From contig JADRCO010000839.1 in the NCBI GenBank assembly GCA_021464525.1, positions 1-25,745 of the forward strand: a stretch of 25,745 nt of DNA. Direction: 5' to 3'. The translations under genes were made by a program, and so were the position numbers. Below the pieces are notes generated by a model that saw nothing but the letters and a program-made list of their open reading frames with translations, was not told the DNA's origin and searched no databases. The first letter of the stretch is position 1, and the number at the start of each line of letters is the position of its first letter. This document shows, piece after piece, positions 1 through 9,743 of the stretch. Origin of the DNA: Rhizophagus sp. LPA8_4_AMF. Its lineage: Eukaryota > Glomeromycota > Glomeromycetes > Glomerales > Glomeraceae.

Positions 1-141
1 TTTGATATATCAAACATATCAAACATTTCGAACATTGATCTTCCCATTATGAGACGTTGATCATCTAACGGTAATACTAATCGTCCCGGTAATTACCATT
101 GATCAACGGTTATATCACATGATTTCCGTCACATAATTTTT

Positions 142-1050
142 TTATCGTAACAATAAGTATTTTGCTGGAGTAAACCTATCAATTTTTAGAGCTTGTAAAA
201 ATGGTAAAGATAAGTTTTTCAAACAATTCCATTCTATACCATAAAAATCGCCATTTAATTCCAAACTTATTAAATTAAATTGTGATAGGAAATTGGTGCT
301 ATTAGGTGGTTTAGTTAAATTGAAACTTTGTATTGTTCTTGAATGTTTTTTTAATGATAATTCAAGAGCTTCATTAAATTCTTCGTCATGCATTCCATTA
401 GAATAACTTGTTAAAAGTTGAACTTTAAATAGTCTGTTAAGTTCAATTAAACTAGTGAATCCATGATTGTTGCCTTTCTTATTAATACAAAGTTTCAATT
501 CTTTAATCGATTTACACATCCCTATTAATCCAGATAGAATACTCTTATCTAAACTAGTGTTGCAACTGAGAAATTCTATTTCTGATAAGCAAGACTTAAA
601 TCCAGGGAAAAGATGTATTGGTTGTTTAAAGTCTTGAGGTATATAAAGATGTGTAAATTTTGTACCTTCATTAATAAAAAGTTGAAGAATTTCATTGTAA
701 ATAATAACCATTCCAGAACGCCTAACTAACCCATTGATTCTATCTAAATTTAAATGCTTACAAAAACTAATATAATTAAATAAAGGCTTCTTATATGAAT
801 CAAGTGAAAAACAAATGCCTTTATTTTTCAAATTATTTCTTGATTCATCTGATAAATGTAAAATAAATAAATTTAGAAGAAATTTCTCATCTGCCACCTT
901 TAAATCATTCCAAGGATTTCTCCATAAAATTGAAATAGCAATCTCACACCAAACTTTATTAACCAAGAGGCAAGAAAGAAGAGAAGTTCTATCATGATGC
1001 AACTCTTGAATAATAAGGTAAAGGAGGTCAAAAATAAATTTGGAGGACAT
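142..1050 (-). CDS. F-box protein, C-terminally short
   Basis: A single-exon frame of 302 residues starts at an ATG (complement of 1048-1050). The N-terminus carries an F-box: hydrophobic LLYLIIQEL at residues 9-17, then SCLLVNKVWCEIAI at 26-39 and LWRNPW at 42-47. F-box proteins bind Skp1 in SCF ubiquitin ligases and recruit substrates through the C-terminal region, often leucine-rich repeats. Here residues 140-290 show leucine-spaced segments (SEIEFLSC, IKELKLCI, LISLELNG, LKNLSLPFLQALKI) that fit weak LRRs. Fungal members of this expanded family are usually nearer 450-550 residues, and this one stops just after the FLQALKI repeat, so it looks truncated at the C-terminus. No open continuation is seen in 1-141. 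The upstream region holds an AT-rich TATA-like stretch, and a decayed relative lies at 3160-3295 on the same strand. The F-box call is strong; the substrate is unknown. Confidence 0.85.
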   Translation of the reverse strand: MSSKFIFDLLYLIIQELHHDRTSLLSCLLVNKVWCEIAISILWRNPWNDLKVADEKFLLNLFILHLSDESRNNLKNKGICFSLDSYKKPLFNYISFCKHLNLDRINGLVRRSGMVIIYNEILQLFINEGTKFTHLYIPQDFKQPIHLFPGFKSCLSEIEFLSCNTSLDKSILSGLIGMCKSIKELKLCINKKGNNHGFTSLIELNRLFKVQLLTSYSNGMHDEEFNEALELSLKKHSRTIQSFNLTKPPNSTNFLSQFNLISLELNGDFYGIEWNCLKNLSLPFLQALKIDRFTPAKYLLLR

Positions 1051-2005
1051 TATTATTTTGATAAAAAGTTTATATTTAAGATTAATTAATTAAGGTGTGA
1101 GATTGATTTTTATGGCAGAAAAATGCGTTCAAAGGATATTTATATACTTTACAGTCTAACTAGGAAACGGAAATTGTTATAAGCCTGAATTGTTGCTTAG
1201 ATGTTTTGTTTGATTGTTGTACATCGCCACGTACCCGACGGATGGCAATAGAAAGTCACACAAGCTACAAGATTAAGATATTATTGGTAGTCTGTGAATC
1301 ATGCAATAATTATCAGAAATTATGTAACGCCACTTCTACAAGGTATTTCATAGCTATGTTATTATAAAATCATATACTATATGATATTATTAATAAAACT
1401 ATTTTAAATATGGTTACAAAGGTGATAATAATAATCTCTTTATTCATACTTTTAAATTAATAAAACTCAAACATCACTGGTACACAAAAATATTAGGGAA
1501 ATTGCAATTAGACTTAATTACTTTAGACGAATAAAAAAAAAAACAACTTCAAAGATATTATACAGAATCTATTAATATATTTTTTTATTTCAGTTTATAT
1601 CAATCATAATCTGAGTGAAATCAGATGATAATCAATACTACAGATGAAATTCTGAAAGAAATTATTTATAATAATTTTCCTCTACAATAAAATCACCCGG
1701 AGTGTGAAAATAAATCTTAAAATAAATGAATAGATATTTCTTTTTAAAGTAAAAAGCCATTTTTATAAAAGAAGAGAAAGAAAATTTCTCATTTGGAAGG
1801 TTATAACATATGCCCTTATATTTATTTAATCGTTGATTATTCCTTTTTTATCCCACGGTTCCTAGTTAAAATTTGTGAATATTTTTCTTGATATTCTCAC
1901 GGGTGGTAAAAAGTCTATCAATATCATTGGAATAAAAAGTCTAACATTATTAGTCAAAATAAGTACATTAAAGGGCTTTTCGGTACGGATACCGTGATGT
2001 AAACC
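1051..2005. other. AT-rich intergenic region upstream of the F-box gene
   Basis: No convincing gene is seen. The part next to the F-box ATG is the presumed promoter. At 1090-1135 on the plus strand is a scrap (GGTGTGAGATTG, then TTTTATGG and AGAAAAAT) that resembles the WCEI...LWRNP coding stretch of the neighbouring F-box gene in opposite orientation. It is too short to be sure. A 21-codon plus-strand frame at 1625-1690 has no support. Confidence 0.4.
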
Positions 2006-2091
2006 AGTTATTTCACGGAGTCACTGGAATATCATGATTTTCACGACGCGGCCGAAAATCATTGATATCCACAGTTCCCCGTGAAATAACT
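2006..2091. repeat. Short fold-back repeat (MITE-like)
   Basis: The left arm starts AGTTATTTCACGG and continues to ATCATGATTTTC. The right arm is its imperfect complement (GAAAATCATTGATATCC ... CCGTGAAATAACT). The two arms are about 37 bases each and enclose a GC-rich loop of roughly 10 bases containing CGCGGCC. Size and shape fit a small non-autonomous palindromic element, although no target duplication is visible. A transcribed hairpin is an alternative. Confidence 0.6.
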
Positions 2092-2572
2092 ATTACTTAT
2101 TAGACCTTAATCACATAGATTTATCTTATTTGGCATTACAAATTTGCAAAGAATGTAATAATTACCAATAAACACAATAAACATGTTAGCTTTTCATACA
2201 TACCATGTGAAAATTAGTATATATTATAAGAAACAATATATTATAAATATAGAAAATCATACTATATTGTACGTTATAAAGGATTAATTGATCATTAAAC
2301 GAAACTCCTAGATAAAGAAATTTTGAAGATTCTGCTGGATATATAATTTTTAATATAATAAAGTAAAAGCTTCCAAATAACTATTAAAAGCAAAAGGCAA
2401 AATATTACTGCTGTAATAATAATCCATTAAAAAGCATAAAACAATAAATATAATAACCTTTTAACAATAAAGAAAAAAATCTATAATAATTACATTAATT
2501 CGTATTAAAAACTAATTCAAAAACTTGTATTTTGTGATTCTTAATATATACAGCAAATAAAATTAATTTAAT

Positions 2573-3050
2573 TTAGAGCCATTCCAAATCTTCATTATAC
2601 AAATAATTGGAAAATTTCTTAATTGTCCCTTCTACTTTATAATTTTCTATTAAATTTTCGTTTTCTTCACTAAATAGATTGATGTTCCTAATCTATAAGC
2701 TGTGGTGCCTAGTGCCATAGATAGGATGATCGGGACATTTAACATTCCAATTATCAAAAAATAGTTTAAGCAATCAATATAAGTTGAATAATTAAATTTA
2801 AACTTGAAAAACTAATTTCTAATATTACATACCGGAAATTTCAATAATAACTTTATAATTCTAAATAATTTGATATTTTTATCCATCTCGGGTCGTGATG
2901 ATAATGAAATCAAGGCTGATCTGTATAATTGATTTATATCACAGAGACTAACGTCCCGTATAAAATTTTAAACTACTGATAGGCTGTTTTAGCTCGTCCT
3001 TTTAAATAAATATCACCCATAAAAATATCAATAAGATCCCGGACGACTAT
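2573..3050 (-). pseudogene. Decayed membrane-protein gene
   Basis: Read on the minus strand, three consecutive coding-like segments follow each other. The first (from about 3050) contains MGDIYLKGRAKTAYQ and then a stop. After a one-base shift comes a segment with INQLYRSALISLSSRPEMDK, ending FPVCNIRN and a TAG near 2812. The same frame then continues through FFKFNYSTYIDCLNYF and a hydrophobic stretch (FLIIGMLNVPIILSMAL) that would be one transmembrane helix. A second shift near 2675 leads into INLFSEENENLIENYKVEGT and finishes NYLYNEDLEWL at a stop. Amino-acid composition is normal in each segment and poor in the other frames, which argues for real ancestral coding sequence broken by two frameshifts and one or more nonsense codons. 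I do not recognise the family. A possible GTATGT-TTAG intron across the TAG would be only 21 bases, so I prefer a nonsense codon. Confidence 0.6.
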
Positions 3051-3159
3051 CTATTAGGAAATATGATATAAAATTAAATAAAGACTCTTTTATGAATTCA
3101 TTGTGAATCAAATACCTTGACTCTTTATATGATTTGTGAATAATTACATCTGGTAGAAA

Positions 3160-3295
3160 TTTCCTTTTGAGTAATTAATAATTTCAAGGATTTCTCCACA
3201 TAATAGTAATCTCACACCAAATTTATTAACTAAATGGCAATAATGAAGAGTATTTTTATTATTATGCAAATCTTATTTAGTAATAAAAGATAATA
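3160..3295 (-). pseudogene. F-box gene relic
   Basis: This stretch aligns with the F-box coding part of the intact gene at about 870-1027 in the same orientation. Shared blocks include CAAGGATTTCTCCA, AATCTCACACCAAA-TTATTAAC and the region around ATGCAA-TCTT. On the minus strand it reads IWCEITI-MWRNP, matching VWCEIAISILWRNP of the intact copy, but stops interrupt every frame and a small deletion removes part of the motif. Nothing of the LRR part survives. It is a dead duplicate from the same expanded family. Confidence 0.65.
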
Positions 3296-3300
3296 ATAAA

Positions 3301-3890
3301 TGTTCAAATTAAACAGAAATTTGCTTTATTTTTTATTTTTAAAGTGCATATAATTATTAATAATAAAATAAATCATAATAACGTACAGTACCGTAATTTT
3401 CCGCAAAATTTGACTGCAAGCCTCAGTAAATTTGCGGCTTATGGCAAAGATCCGCTGATACACCTTCAATAATGCAGAAAGCCACAAAAAAAATCTAATC
3501 AGAAATTTAGTTAAAACTTTGTTAAAGACTAAAAATATAAAGAAAAAATTTTACAGTAAAGTAATTCATTTTTGCATTGATCAATTATCTTCTTAAAAAT
3601 CATGTAAACTCTAGTTTACATTTAAACCATTGTTGGTAATTTTCCATTGATCATATTACATTAATTATAATGCAGTAATATTTAAAAGATAATTATATTT
3701 ACTACAACGTATAAAATACAAAATAACAGAGAAATATTAAAGAAATATTTGTGGCTAAATTTTCTTTGTGGCTTATTGCATTATGATCAAGAATTGCGTA
3801 GTTAACCGCAAATCCGATCAGAAAATCAGTCTGTGCAACGTGAATATGTTGCAAATTTGGACTCATTAAATTTATTTGATATTCAGAGGG
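3301..3890. other. Gene-free AT-rich stretch
   Basis: No coding signal, repeat or RNA gene that I can support. A small GC-richer patch near 3400-3470 (TTTGCGGC and neighbours) has no clear structure. The frames that cross 3702-3965 lack coding character. Confidence 0.4.
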
Positions 3891-3894
3891 TTCC

Positions 3895-4265
3895 ATGTAA
3901 AGATGGTCAATGGTCCTAAAGACTATAGTCCTCTCCGATCCTACGTGGCAAAAAGACCGGACCACATAGGACGCAGTCTCTTATGGTCGGTCCTTACCGA
4001 TCACGTGATAAATCAACCTGACCGCAGTCTTTTTAGTATCGTAGTCTACCGACCAACATATACTATAAATAATGTTATAATGTTAAAACAATGAATGCTA
4101 AAAAATATTTTTAAGAAAGACCTACTAAATAGAGGGCTCAAACCGTAAAAAGAAATAAAAGGAAATATTGTTGACCGATGGTCTCAGTCTCTGGTTCAGT
4201 CATGCTGCGCCACAAATGAGTAAAGGCCCGCAGTCGGCTTAAAGGACCGGACCGAGTAGGACCGT
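3895..4265. repeat. GC-rich patch of degenerate GGACCG/CGGTCC repeats
   Basis: This patch stands out from its surroundings by base composition. The motif GACCGGACC occurs at about 3955 and again at about 4246, each followed by a related tail (ACATAGGACG and GAGTAGGACCG). Complementary forms (GGTCGGTCC near 3985, GACCAAC near 4050, GTTGACCGATGG near 4170) and repeated GCAGTCT blocks are interleaved. The pattern is a decayed nest of direct and inverted copies, as left by a fold-back transposon or a repetitive satellite-like element. No open frame with coding character crosses it. Confidence 0.5.
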
Positions 4266-4619
4266 TTCATCATTGTCTTTTAGTTAATGAAACTTTGTGA
4301 GATATTATTATTACGTAAATGGTGAATTTTCTAAACGGGGAGATCACTATTAGGTTTAATCATCGTGGTAATTTACGAATAATAAAGGATCAATTTGTAG
4401 TTGGAGATTATTAATTATTTTATAATTTCTTCTCAGTAAAAGTTAAGTTTTTTTATAAAAAATGTAAGACAAAATTATATGACAAATTTAATAATATTTA
4501 TAATAAACATGCAATATTTTTATAAATTTGGCATAAACTTAGCGATGTTTTACTTATTGCTTTTTCATTGTTGTTTTACTATATATAAAATACATTTATT
4601 AAAATTTGTAAAATTATTA

Positions 4620-4940
4620 CTAACATTTTAATATGGTAGTTACTGTATTTCTTTTTTTGTATTGTTTAGTCATTTCGGTTTTCGTAACTTTCGTCCGGCA
4701 CTTCCTCCATTGGTGAAATTTTGGTGCCATGGTTAAAGGAGGAAACAGTAACTTTTTCTTAATGCCAAGTCACTTCTGTATTTGCTTCTCGGTGTTTCTT
4801 ATACGTCCTTTTTTAGCTTTAGCAGCTTTTTCCATCATTAGCATTTGTTCTTGAGACGTAATCTTTCTTTCTTTTGTTCGGCAGATAAGGGACTTTAACC
4901 ATATGTTTTGTTTAATATTGTTTCTGTTTAGGCAGCATAT
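4620..4940 (-). pseudogene. Lysine-rich coding relic with one nonsense codon
   Basis: One minus-strand frame stays open for 107 codons except for a single TGA at 4770-4772. The first half contains KQNIWLKSLICRTKERKITS and EKAAKAKKGRIRNTEKQIQK, directly followed by the TGA. The second half continues LGIKKKLLFPPLTMAPKFHQ and ends TILKC at a TAG. The TGA most simply replaces a TGG tryptophan codon. The product would be strongly basic with a helical look around residues 20-45, which could suit nucleic-acid binding. There is no ATG at a sensible place, so it is a fragment. I do not recognise the family. Confidence 0.5.
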
Positions 4941-4993
4941 CTAAATTTTTAAAAACTCTCAATATGTAAAACACAGTAATAAAATATTACTTA

Positions 4994-5010
4994 ATATATA
5001 TATATATATA
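4994..5010. repeat. (AT)n microsatellite
   Basis: An uninterrupted run of alternating A and T, about 17 bases. Confidence 0.9.
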
Positions 5011-5106
5011 AGAAAGTGATTTATTTTAATAAAAAATTTACAGTACATATATCGCGATTGACGCGTATTAAAGTTTATTAAATTATGTAAATCACGTTTT
5101 ACATTT

Positions 5107-5253
5107 TTAGTACTTGAATTTATTTATTAGTTCTTTTATTTTTCTTCCACTAATTTGTTTTTCAAATTGATCAAAATTGGATAAACAAGAATTTCCTGAA
5201 TATGGTACAAATAGTTCAGTTAGTAAATTATTTTTGTCAATATAATTATCTTT
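5107..5253 (-). pseudogene. C-terminal coding fragment, unknown family
   Basis: A 48-codon minus-strand segment ends at TAA (5107-5109). It contains LLTELFVPYSGNSCLSNFDQ followed by a charged, helix-prone ISGRKIKELINKFKY end. The balanced composition contrasts with the AT-driven translation of the surrounding DNA. There is no ATG; the frame is closed by stops immediately upstream, so it is either a last exon with an unseen acceptor or a relic. An 84-residue frame that starts at an ATG lies 20 bases upstream on the same strand. Confidence 0.4.
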
Positions 5254-5272
5254 TTAAATTAATTATAATTTT

Positions 5273-5527
5273 CTAACAACGCGAAAAATTTGAATAATTA
5301 CTAATTATAGATTTAATACTAAAATCTATAAATTTCATGTTGAATTTAAAAATAATGTACAATTTAATAAATCTTACAATAATTGCACATTTGAATTTTA
5401 CAAATAAATAAAATTTGATATAAACTATACAAATACCAAAAGAACTAAATGAAAATTGTATGATTTTCATACAATGATTTTTACTGGACTTTTTAAATAA
5501 TAAATTTTTATTAAGTAAACAGCGCAT
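5273..5527 (-). CDS. Small hypothetical ORF, hydrophobic
   Basis: An ATG-initiated frame of 84 residues, rich in Phe, Ile and Lys. Residues 25-60 (SFSSFGICIVYIKFYLFV and following) could form one or two membrane segments. The Phe/Ile/Lys bias is what random AT-rich DNA gives, so coding status is doubtful. It may be an upstream part of the gene whose tail is at 5107-5253, in a different frame. Confidence 0.25.
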   Translation of the reverse strand: MRCLLNKNLLFKKSSKNHCMKIIQFSFSSFGICIVYIKFYLFVKFKCAIIVRFIKLYIIFKFNMKFIDFSIKSIISNYSNFSRC

Positions 5528-5751
5528 CGTTTCAGATTGTGAAAAAATCTCAACAAGAATTTTTATTTTAATTAAACTAAATTATTTCATTGTCGTGAAT
5601 GATACATTCAATGGATTCATTTCATTTATTATATATTTAGCATTTCCAAATAAAATTGATCTCATAAATATTCAATTATTTAAATAAGTAAAAACAGTAA
5701 AAACAACGAGTCATATGGTCATAATTCTAAGTCAAATATTAGGTTACTGAT

Positions 5752-6469
5752 AAATTCTCTTAATGTGCGACAATGTGTAGGCATCGGAAAATTCATTATC
5801 CCTGATAATTCCAATAAACTTCAATTATCCCCAAAAATGGATTACAGGATCAGGGATCTTTGAAACCAGGAGTAACCGAATTTATTTCAAATTTCTGTAT
5901 CATATTTCTATGGATATGCAAAATTATTCTTCTCCTATTTGGTAAATTAAATTGGCCGAATGATGTCGCTATTGATTGTCCAATCATACATTTATTTGAA
6001 TGAGATATTTGTACTATCTCACGATATTAAGTTTATAAATTAATGATTGTTTATTAAACAAAATATTTCTTTTAAATGCAAATTTAATTGGTATAAGTTT
6101 GTAAGATTGTTGCAACGAAAATTACAACATCTGAAAATTCTCTTAATGCGCCGACTATGTGTAGGTATCGGAAAATCTATTATCCTGATAATTCCAATAA
6201 ACTTTATCCCCAAAAATGGATTACAGGATCGGGAATCTTTACCATATTTCTATAGTTGATACGCAAAATTATTCTTCCCCTATTTGATAAATTAAATTAG
6301 CCGAATGATGTCGCTATTGATTGTCCAATCATACATTTATTTGAATGAGATATTTGTACTATCTCATGATATTAAGTTTAACAAAATATTTCTTTCAAAT
6401 GCAAATTTAATTGGTATAAGTTTGTAAGATTGTTACACGAACTACAATCAAATTACATCATCTGAAAAA
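5752..6469. repeat. Tandem direct duplication, two units
   Basis: Unit 1 (5752-6134, 383 bases) and unit 2 (6135-6469, 335 bases) are highly similar head-to-tail copies. Both begin with AAATTCTCTTAATG. Both share the block GCCGAATGATGTCGCTATTG near their middle, and both end near a CATCTGAAAA motif. Unit 2 lacks about 50 bases that unit 1 has around 5865-5900 and a shorter piece near 6030-6055. Flank and junction share ATTCTCTTAATG and CATCTGAAAA, consistent with unequal exchange or replication slippage. No coding frame is conserved between the units, so the 70-residue frame at 6047-6259 is chance. Confidence 0.85.
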
Positions 6470-6574
6470 ATTGCTAAAACTTAATTTTGATCATCAATGA
6501 GATAAATCAATTGAATGTTTCAAATGTAAATTTATGGAAAATTGCATATCAAATATCGTTTAGGAGAATAGGTA

Positions 6575-6900
6575 TTACCACATGTAAATAGAAATTCTTC
6601 TTTTAAACATCGATAATGCGAGATAATTGATCTCCGAAATGAATTTACTAGCATTACCAAGTACTGTAGATTTACGAGCGAAGAATATACGATTGATTGT
6701 TGTTATTAACAATTTTAAACCTGTATTTTCATGAGTCACCATAAATGAGATGATGATTTCCGTATCTATATACTGGGTAGTAATAACCACGTGATTAAAG
6801 TCAATCGGCATGTATAACATATTCTGTCCATTGTTTCTAATTTTGTTTAACAACACTTCTTTGATCTTTATCAGTTAAAGATTTGTAAGTTCGAGTAACC
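6575..6900 (-). pseudogene. Possible decayed coding region
   Basis: On the minus strand, 6840-6900 reads TRTYKSLTDKDQRSVVKQN and a stop. A shifted frame then stays open for 93 codons to 6575, including VITTQYIDTEIIISFMVTHE and NASKFISEINYLALSMF. The segment KSLTDKDQR recalls helix 2-3 of fungal HMG boxes (W-KSL-DEEK), but the key aromatic positions are not clear and I do not rely on it. There is no good ATG. It may be a degraded gene or chance. Confidence 0.25.
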
Positions 6901-7478
6901 AGTTAGATTACTATCATTCTTATTTGTTTGACATATATAGCATATAAATAAGTTTCAGATAATAAAAATGGGGATTGTAATCGTTTCTTTGATAATGAAG
7001 ATAAAGTTCTCATGTGAATCTTATACTAATTTGGATGCTAATCATTGAAATTGTTTTGTAATTTTTAAATGAAGTTTAATACAAAGATAGTTCATTAAAG
7101 CTTACACACTGTCTATTTGTCTCGCAACTAACATATTAACTTTAAAATTCCATTATCAAATAACTTCCTAGATATGGTATACAGGCAACTAACGCCTTCG
7201 CCTTACAATATAATATAAATAGCCAGTAAAAAAGCCCATAAAAAATTAAAAAAAATCATTAAAAGAAAAAAAATCATGTAAAACAAAGAAAAAAAAAGTC
7301 TTAAAACCCCACTTTCCTTCATACCCTTTCGTATTTCAAATTAAAATTGAACAGGAAACAATGTTTTCATTCTATAATCATATAATTCTAAATGAAAATA
7401 TTCGTTCTAATAAATTTTCGAAACCAGTTAATTTTTTTGCCTTAGCTGACGAAGCTAACCCTTGACTGAACTAAAATA
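6901..7478. other. Gene-free AT-rich stretch
   Basis: Contains A-rich runs around 7230-7300 and a TATAATATAAATAG sequence near 7205 that could be promoter-like, but nothing downstream demands a promoter. No gene or repeat that I can support. Confidence 0.35.
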
Positions 7479-7598
7479 ATGGAATTGGAAATATTTCACC
7501 AAGTTATTCAATATGATTGGCTCAATGTCGATATGACTGATGATGGTAGCCCCGTAATTCCATACCTCGCGATTCCAAAAGTTTCAATTGTCCCATAA
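7479..7598 (+). CDS. 39-residue small ORF
   Basis: An ATG-initiated frame encoding a 39-residue acidic peptide: EIFHQVIQYDWLNVDMTDDG is followed by SPVIPYLAIPKVSIVP and TAA. Codon composition is much less AT-driven than the surroundings, so it may be a surviving exon or gene fragment. No partner exon or family recognised. The opposite strand is also partly open here, so strand is uncertain. Confidence 0.3.
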   Translation: MELEIFHQVIQYDWLNVDMTDDGSPVIPYLAIPKVSIVP

Positions 7599-8059
7599 AG
7601 AAAAAAATCCATTAACTTGAAATGACAAATCTTGTCAAAATTTTAATTTTTAATATTAAATAACTCTTTCTCATAACTTCTCCTTAAATAAGATCAAAGG
7701 TTCTTTTTTTTCAAGTTAAAATAGAATTTCGAAACTTTGTTAACATTGGTATGTGGTGTGGTGGCGGTAGTGTGGTGGATATGCAATAACTATTTATGGT
7801 TCGGAATTTTATTAGTACGAAAATTTTTATTTAGAATGATAGAGATTATATAGTGAGAGTGTTGTATACTTTCGATTTTACTTCATAACCTCTTTTTTGA
7901 TCGAAATTTTTAATTAATATTAACTATTAGTAGAAATTATGTACTTTAAATAAAAGACATTTTTTTTATGCCAACTTAATAAACTAGTTATTTCATGCTA
8001 ATTCGAACTTGTACAAATTTTTTATGTTATTTGATACTTCCAAAATTTCAGAATTAATC

Positions 8060-8452
8060 ATTGACAATTTTTTTTTTTTCACAACCATCTATTATAGTAT
8101 AATCACCGGATTGCGAAGCAGTTCGGATGATATAAAACCACCATACCCTACCCAACAACTGTGTTTTTATGCAGACGTTCAAGATCATGTTCCATATAAC
8201 AAAAATAAATAAATTAAATAAGCATAGGTATTTTACATATAAAGGCTAATATATGTGATATTTAATCCAAATGACGTAACGAAAGATATTTATGCAATAT
8301 ATGTTAAAACCGACATGATCCTATTTGGCTGCATAATAACGTACAGTATTTTATCAACTTTTTTAATAATAAAACAAATAGAAAATGACTTCCCTATAAC
8401 TAAATATGTGAGTAAAGTACAATTTGCGGCCAAAAAAAAAAAAAATTTTTAA
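8060..8452 (+). pseudogene. Possible membrane-protein gene fragment
   Basis: After a T-rich tract and a TATTATAG that could be a splice acceptor (about 8097), the plus strand reads SSSDDIKPPYPTQQLCFYAD and VQDHVPYNKNK before a stop near 8210. A second open segment at 8255-8452 reads NPNDVTKDIYAIYVKTDMIL and then a hydrophobic helix (FGCIITYSILSTFLII), followed by KQIENDFPITKYVSK. The two parts could be exons of one small membrane protein with a luminal domain and one transmembrane helix. I cannot place a confident donor or start codon, so it is listed as a fragment. The end runs into poly-A sequence. Confidence 0.3.
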
Positions 8453-8765
8453 TATTTTTAGTCGAGTAATAATTATTGGTTTTTATCTGGTTAAAGTTTT
8501 TTTTGTCGGAATCAACCTCTAAATTGTATGCTTTTTTTTGCATATTTGAATTTTAAATGCTAAATGTTGCATTGTTAATGATGAAAATTTGAATTCGTTA
8601 CAATAGTTATTTTCTAGTTATAATATAAAAAAAAAAAGAAGAAAAAGTCGGTAAGAAATTATTATACTAAAGAAATCAAAAGCTGTAAAATATTCTATAT
8701 TGTTAGTATATAATTTTACATTTAAGTATTTTATTAAATAAAAAAACAATAGGTGTTGTTCTTCA

Positions 8766-8788
8766 TTTTTTTTTTTTTTTTTTTTTTT
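8766..8788. repeat. Poly-T run
   Basis: About 23 consecutive T, followed by a short hairpin (GTGATACC ... GGTATCAC, 8793-8833) that encloses an A/T-rich loop. Confidence 0.9.
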
Positions 8789-8892
8789 AAAAGTGATACC
8801 TTTTTTAAAAAAAAAAATCTCTCCGGTATCACGTGATCAGCAGTAAAGCTTGGCATACGTGAGTAACGTGACATTCAGCCAATAATAGCAAA

Positions 8893-9660
8893 TTTCTGCG
8901 TAACAATACAATGAAAATCATCGTTTCAGGCTGTTGTATTTGGAAGTTTTATATTTACAAAGTCATTAATAATCATTATTACAAATTAAAATTGTGAAAC
9001 AATAAATAGTCTTGAACTTTCTTAACAGCTAAAGTGTTTTTACTATTTAATATAATAAAATAATATATTAGATTTTTTAATCATCACAAAGGTTCGTACA
9101 TGAAACATTTTTGACGAAAATAATATTTACTTATGCTACAAAAAAGTCGACATTGTCTCATTGAGACATTGTATAAATTGGAAACAATAAAAGCCATGAA
9201 ACCGTTATTTCGCTTAATACTCAAGTCGGGTATTAAACGGATATTAAATAGATATTAAATTTATATATTAAAAATATGAAAGAATTATTTCTTCAAGGAT
9301 ATTAAAAAATTTTAAGAAAATTTTCATTAATTTAATTAATGCACAATTGCACGGTACTACAAATTAATATTTTACGATATTAAAATTTGATATCTCATAT
9401 AAAATTACTAAAAATATTAACTGAAGTAGCAGGGCATTCTTCATTAGTTCATTCTATATAAATTTCATACTAGAAACATGAACTAAAATTCATTAATAAC
9501 AAGAATATTAAGTTATTCAATAGGACTCTAAATGAGTACAAAAACTATGTTTGGATTAGAAGAGAAAACAATTCGTTATCAAATCACAGCTGCTGATTCG
9601 ATCATAATTATCGTCTTTATATAACATTTATAATAGTAATTTATGACTTAACTAATAAAA
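8893..9660 (+). repeat. Copy A of a long inverted repeat
   Basis: This segment matches the reverse complement of 19068-20580 in collinear blocks. Examples: GCGTAACA-CAATGAAAATCATC at 8898-8921; TATGCTACAAAAAAGTCGAC at 9133-9152; TTATTTCGCTTAATA at 9205-9219; GAAACATGAACTA near 9473; and AATAGTAATTTATGACTTAA at 9633-9652. It holds no gene. Sequence divergence and indels show it is old. Copy A lacks the 563-bp insertion present in copy B and so shows the empty site. Confidence 0.75.
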
Positions 9661-9735
9661 ATTATAAATAATATGAATTTTTACTATTTATCCTGGGGAC
9701 AGAATTTTTTTCAAATGAAAATTAGTCAAAATGTT

Positions 9736-9743
9736 GACCAACG
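9736..9743. repeat. Left 8-bp target site duplication (GACCAACG)
   Basis: Identical to 10335-10342 and directly abutting the terminal inverted repeat of the hAT-like element. Confidence 0.8.

Noticed and set aside
815-997. Plus-strand 60-codon frame
   Set aside because: It is antisense to the F-box coding region and mirrors its codons.
3702-4094. Overlapping frames on both strands near 3.7-4.1 kb
   Set aside because: They lie across a repetitive GC-rich patch and a gene-free stretch, and neither shows a domain or stable composition.
6047-6259. 70-codon plus-strand frame
   Set aside because: It spans the junction of the tandem duplication and is not kept open in the corresponding part of the other unit.
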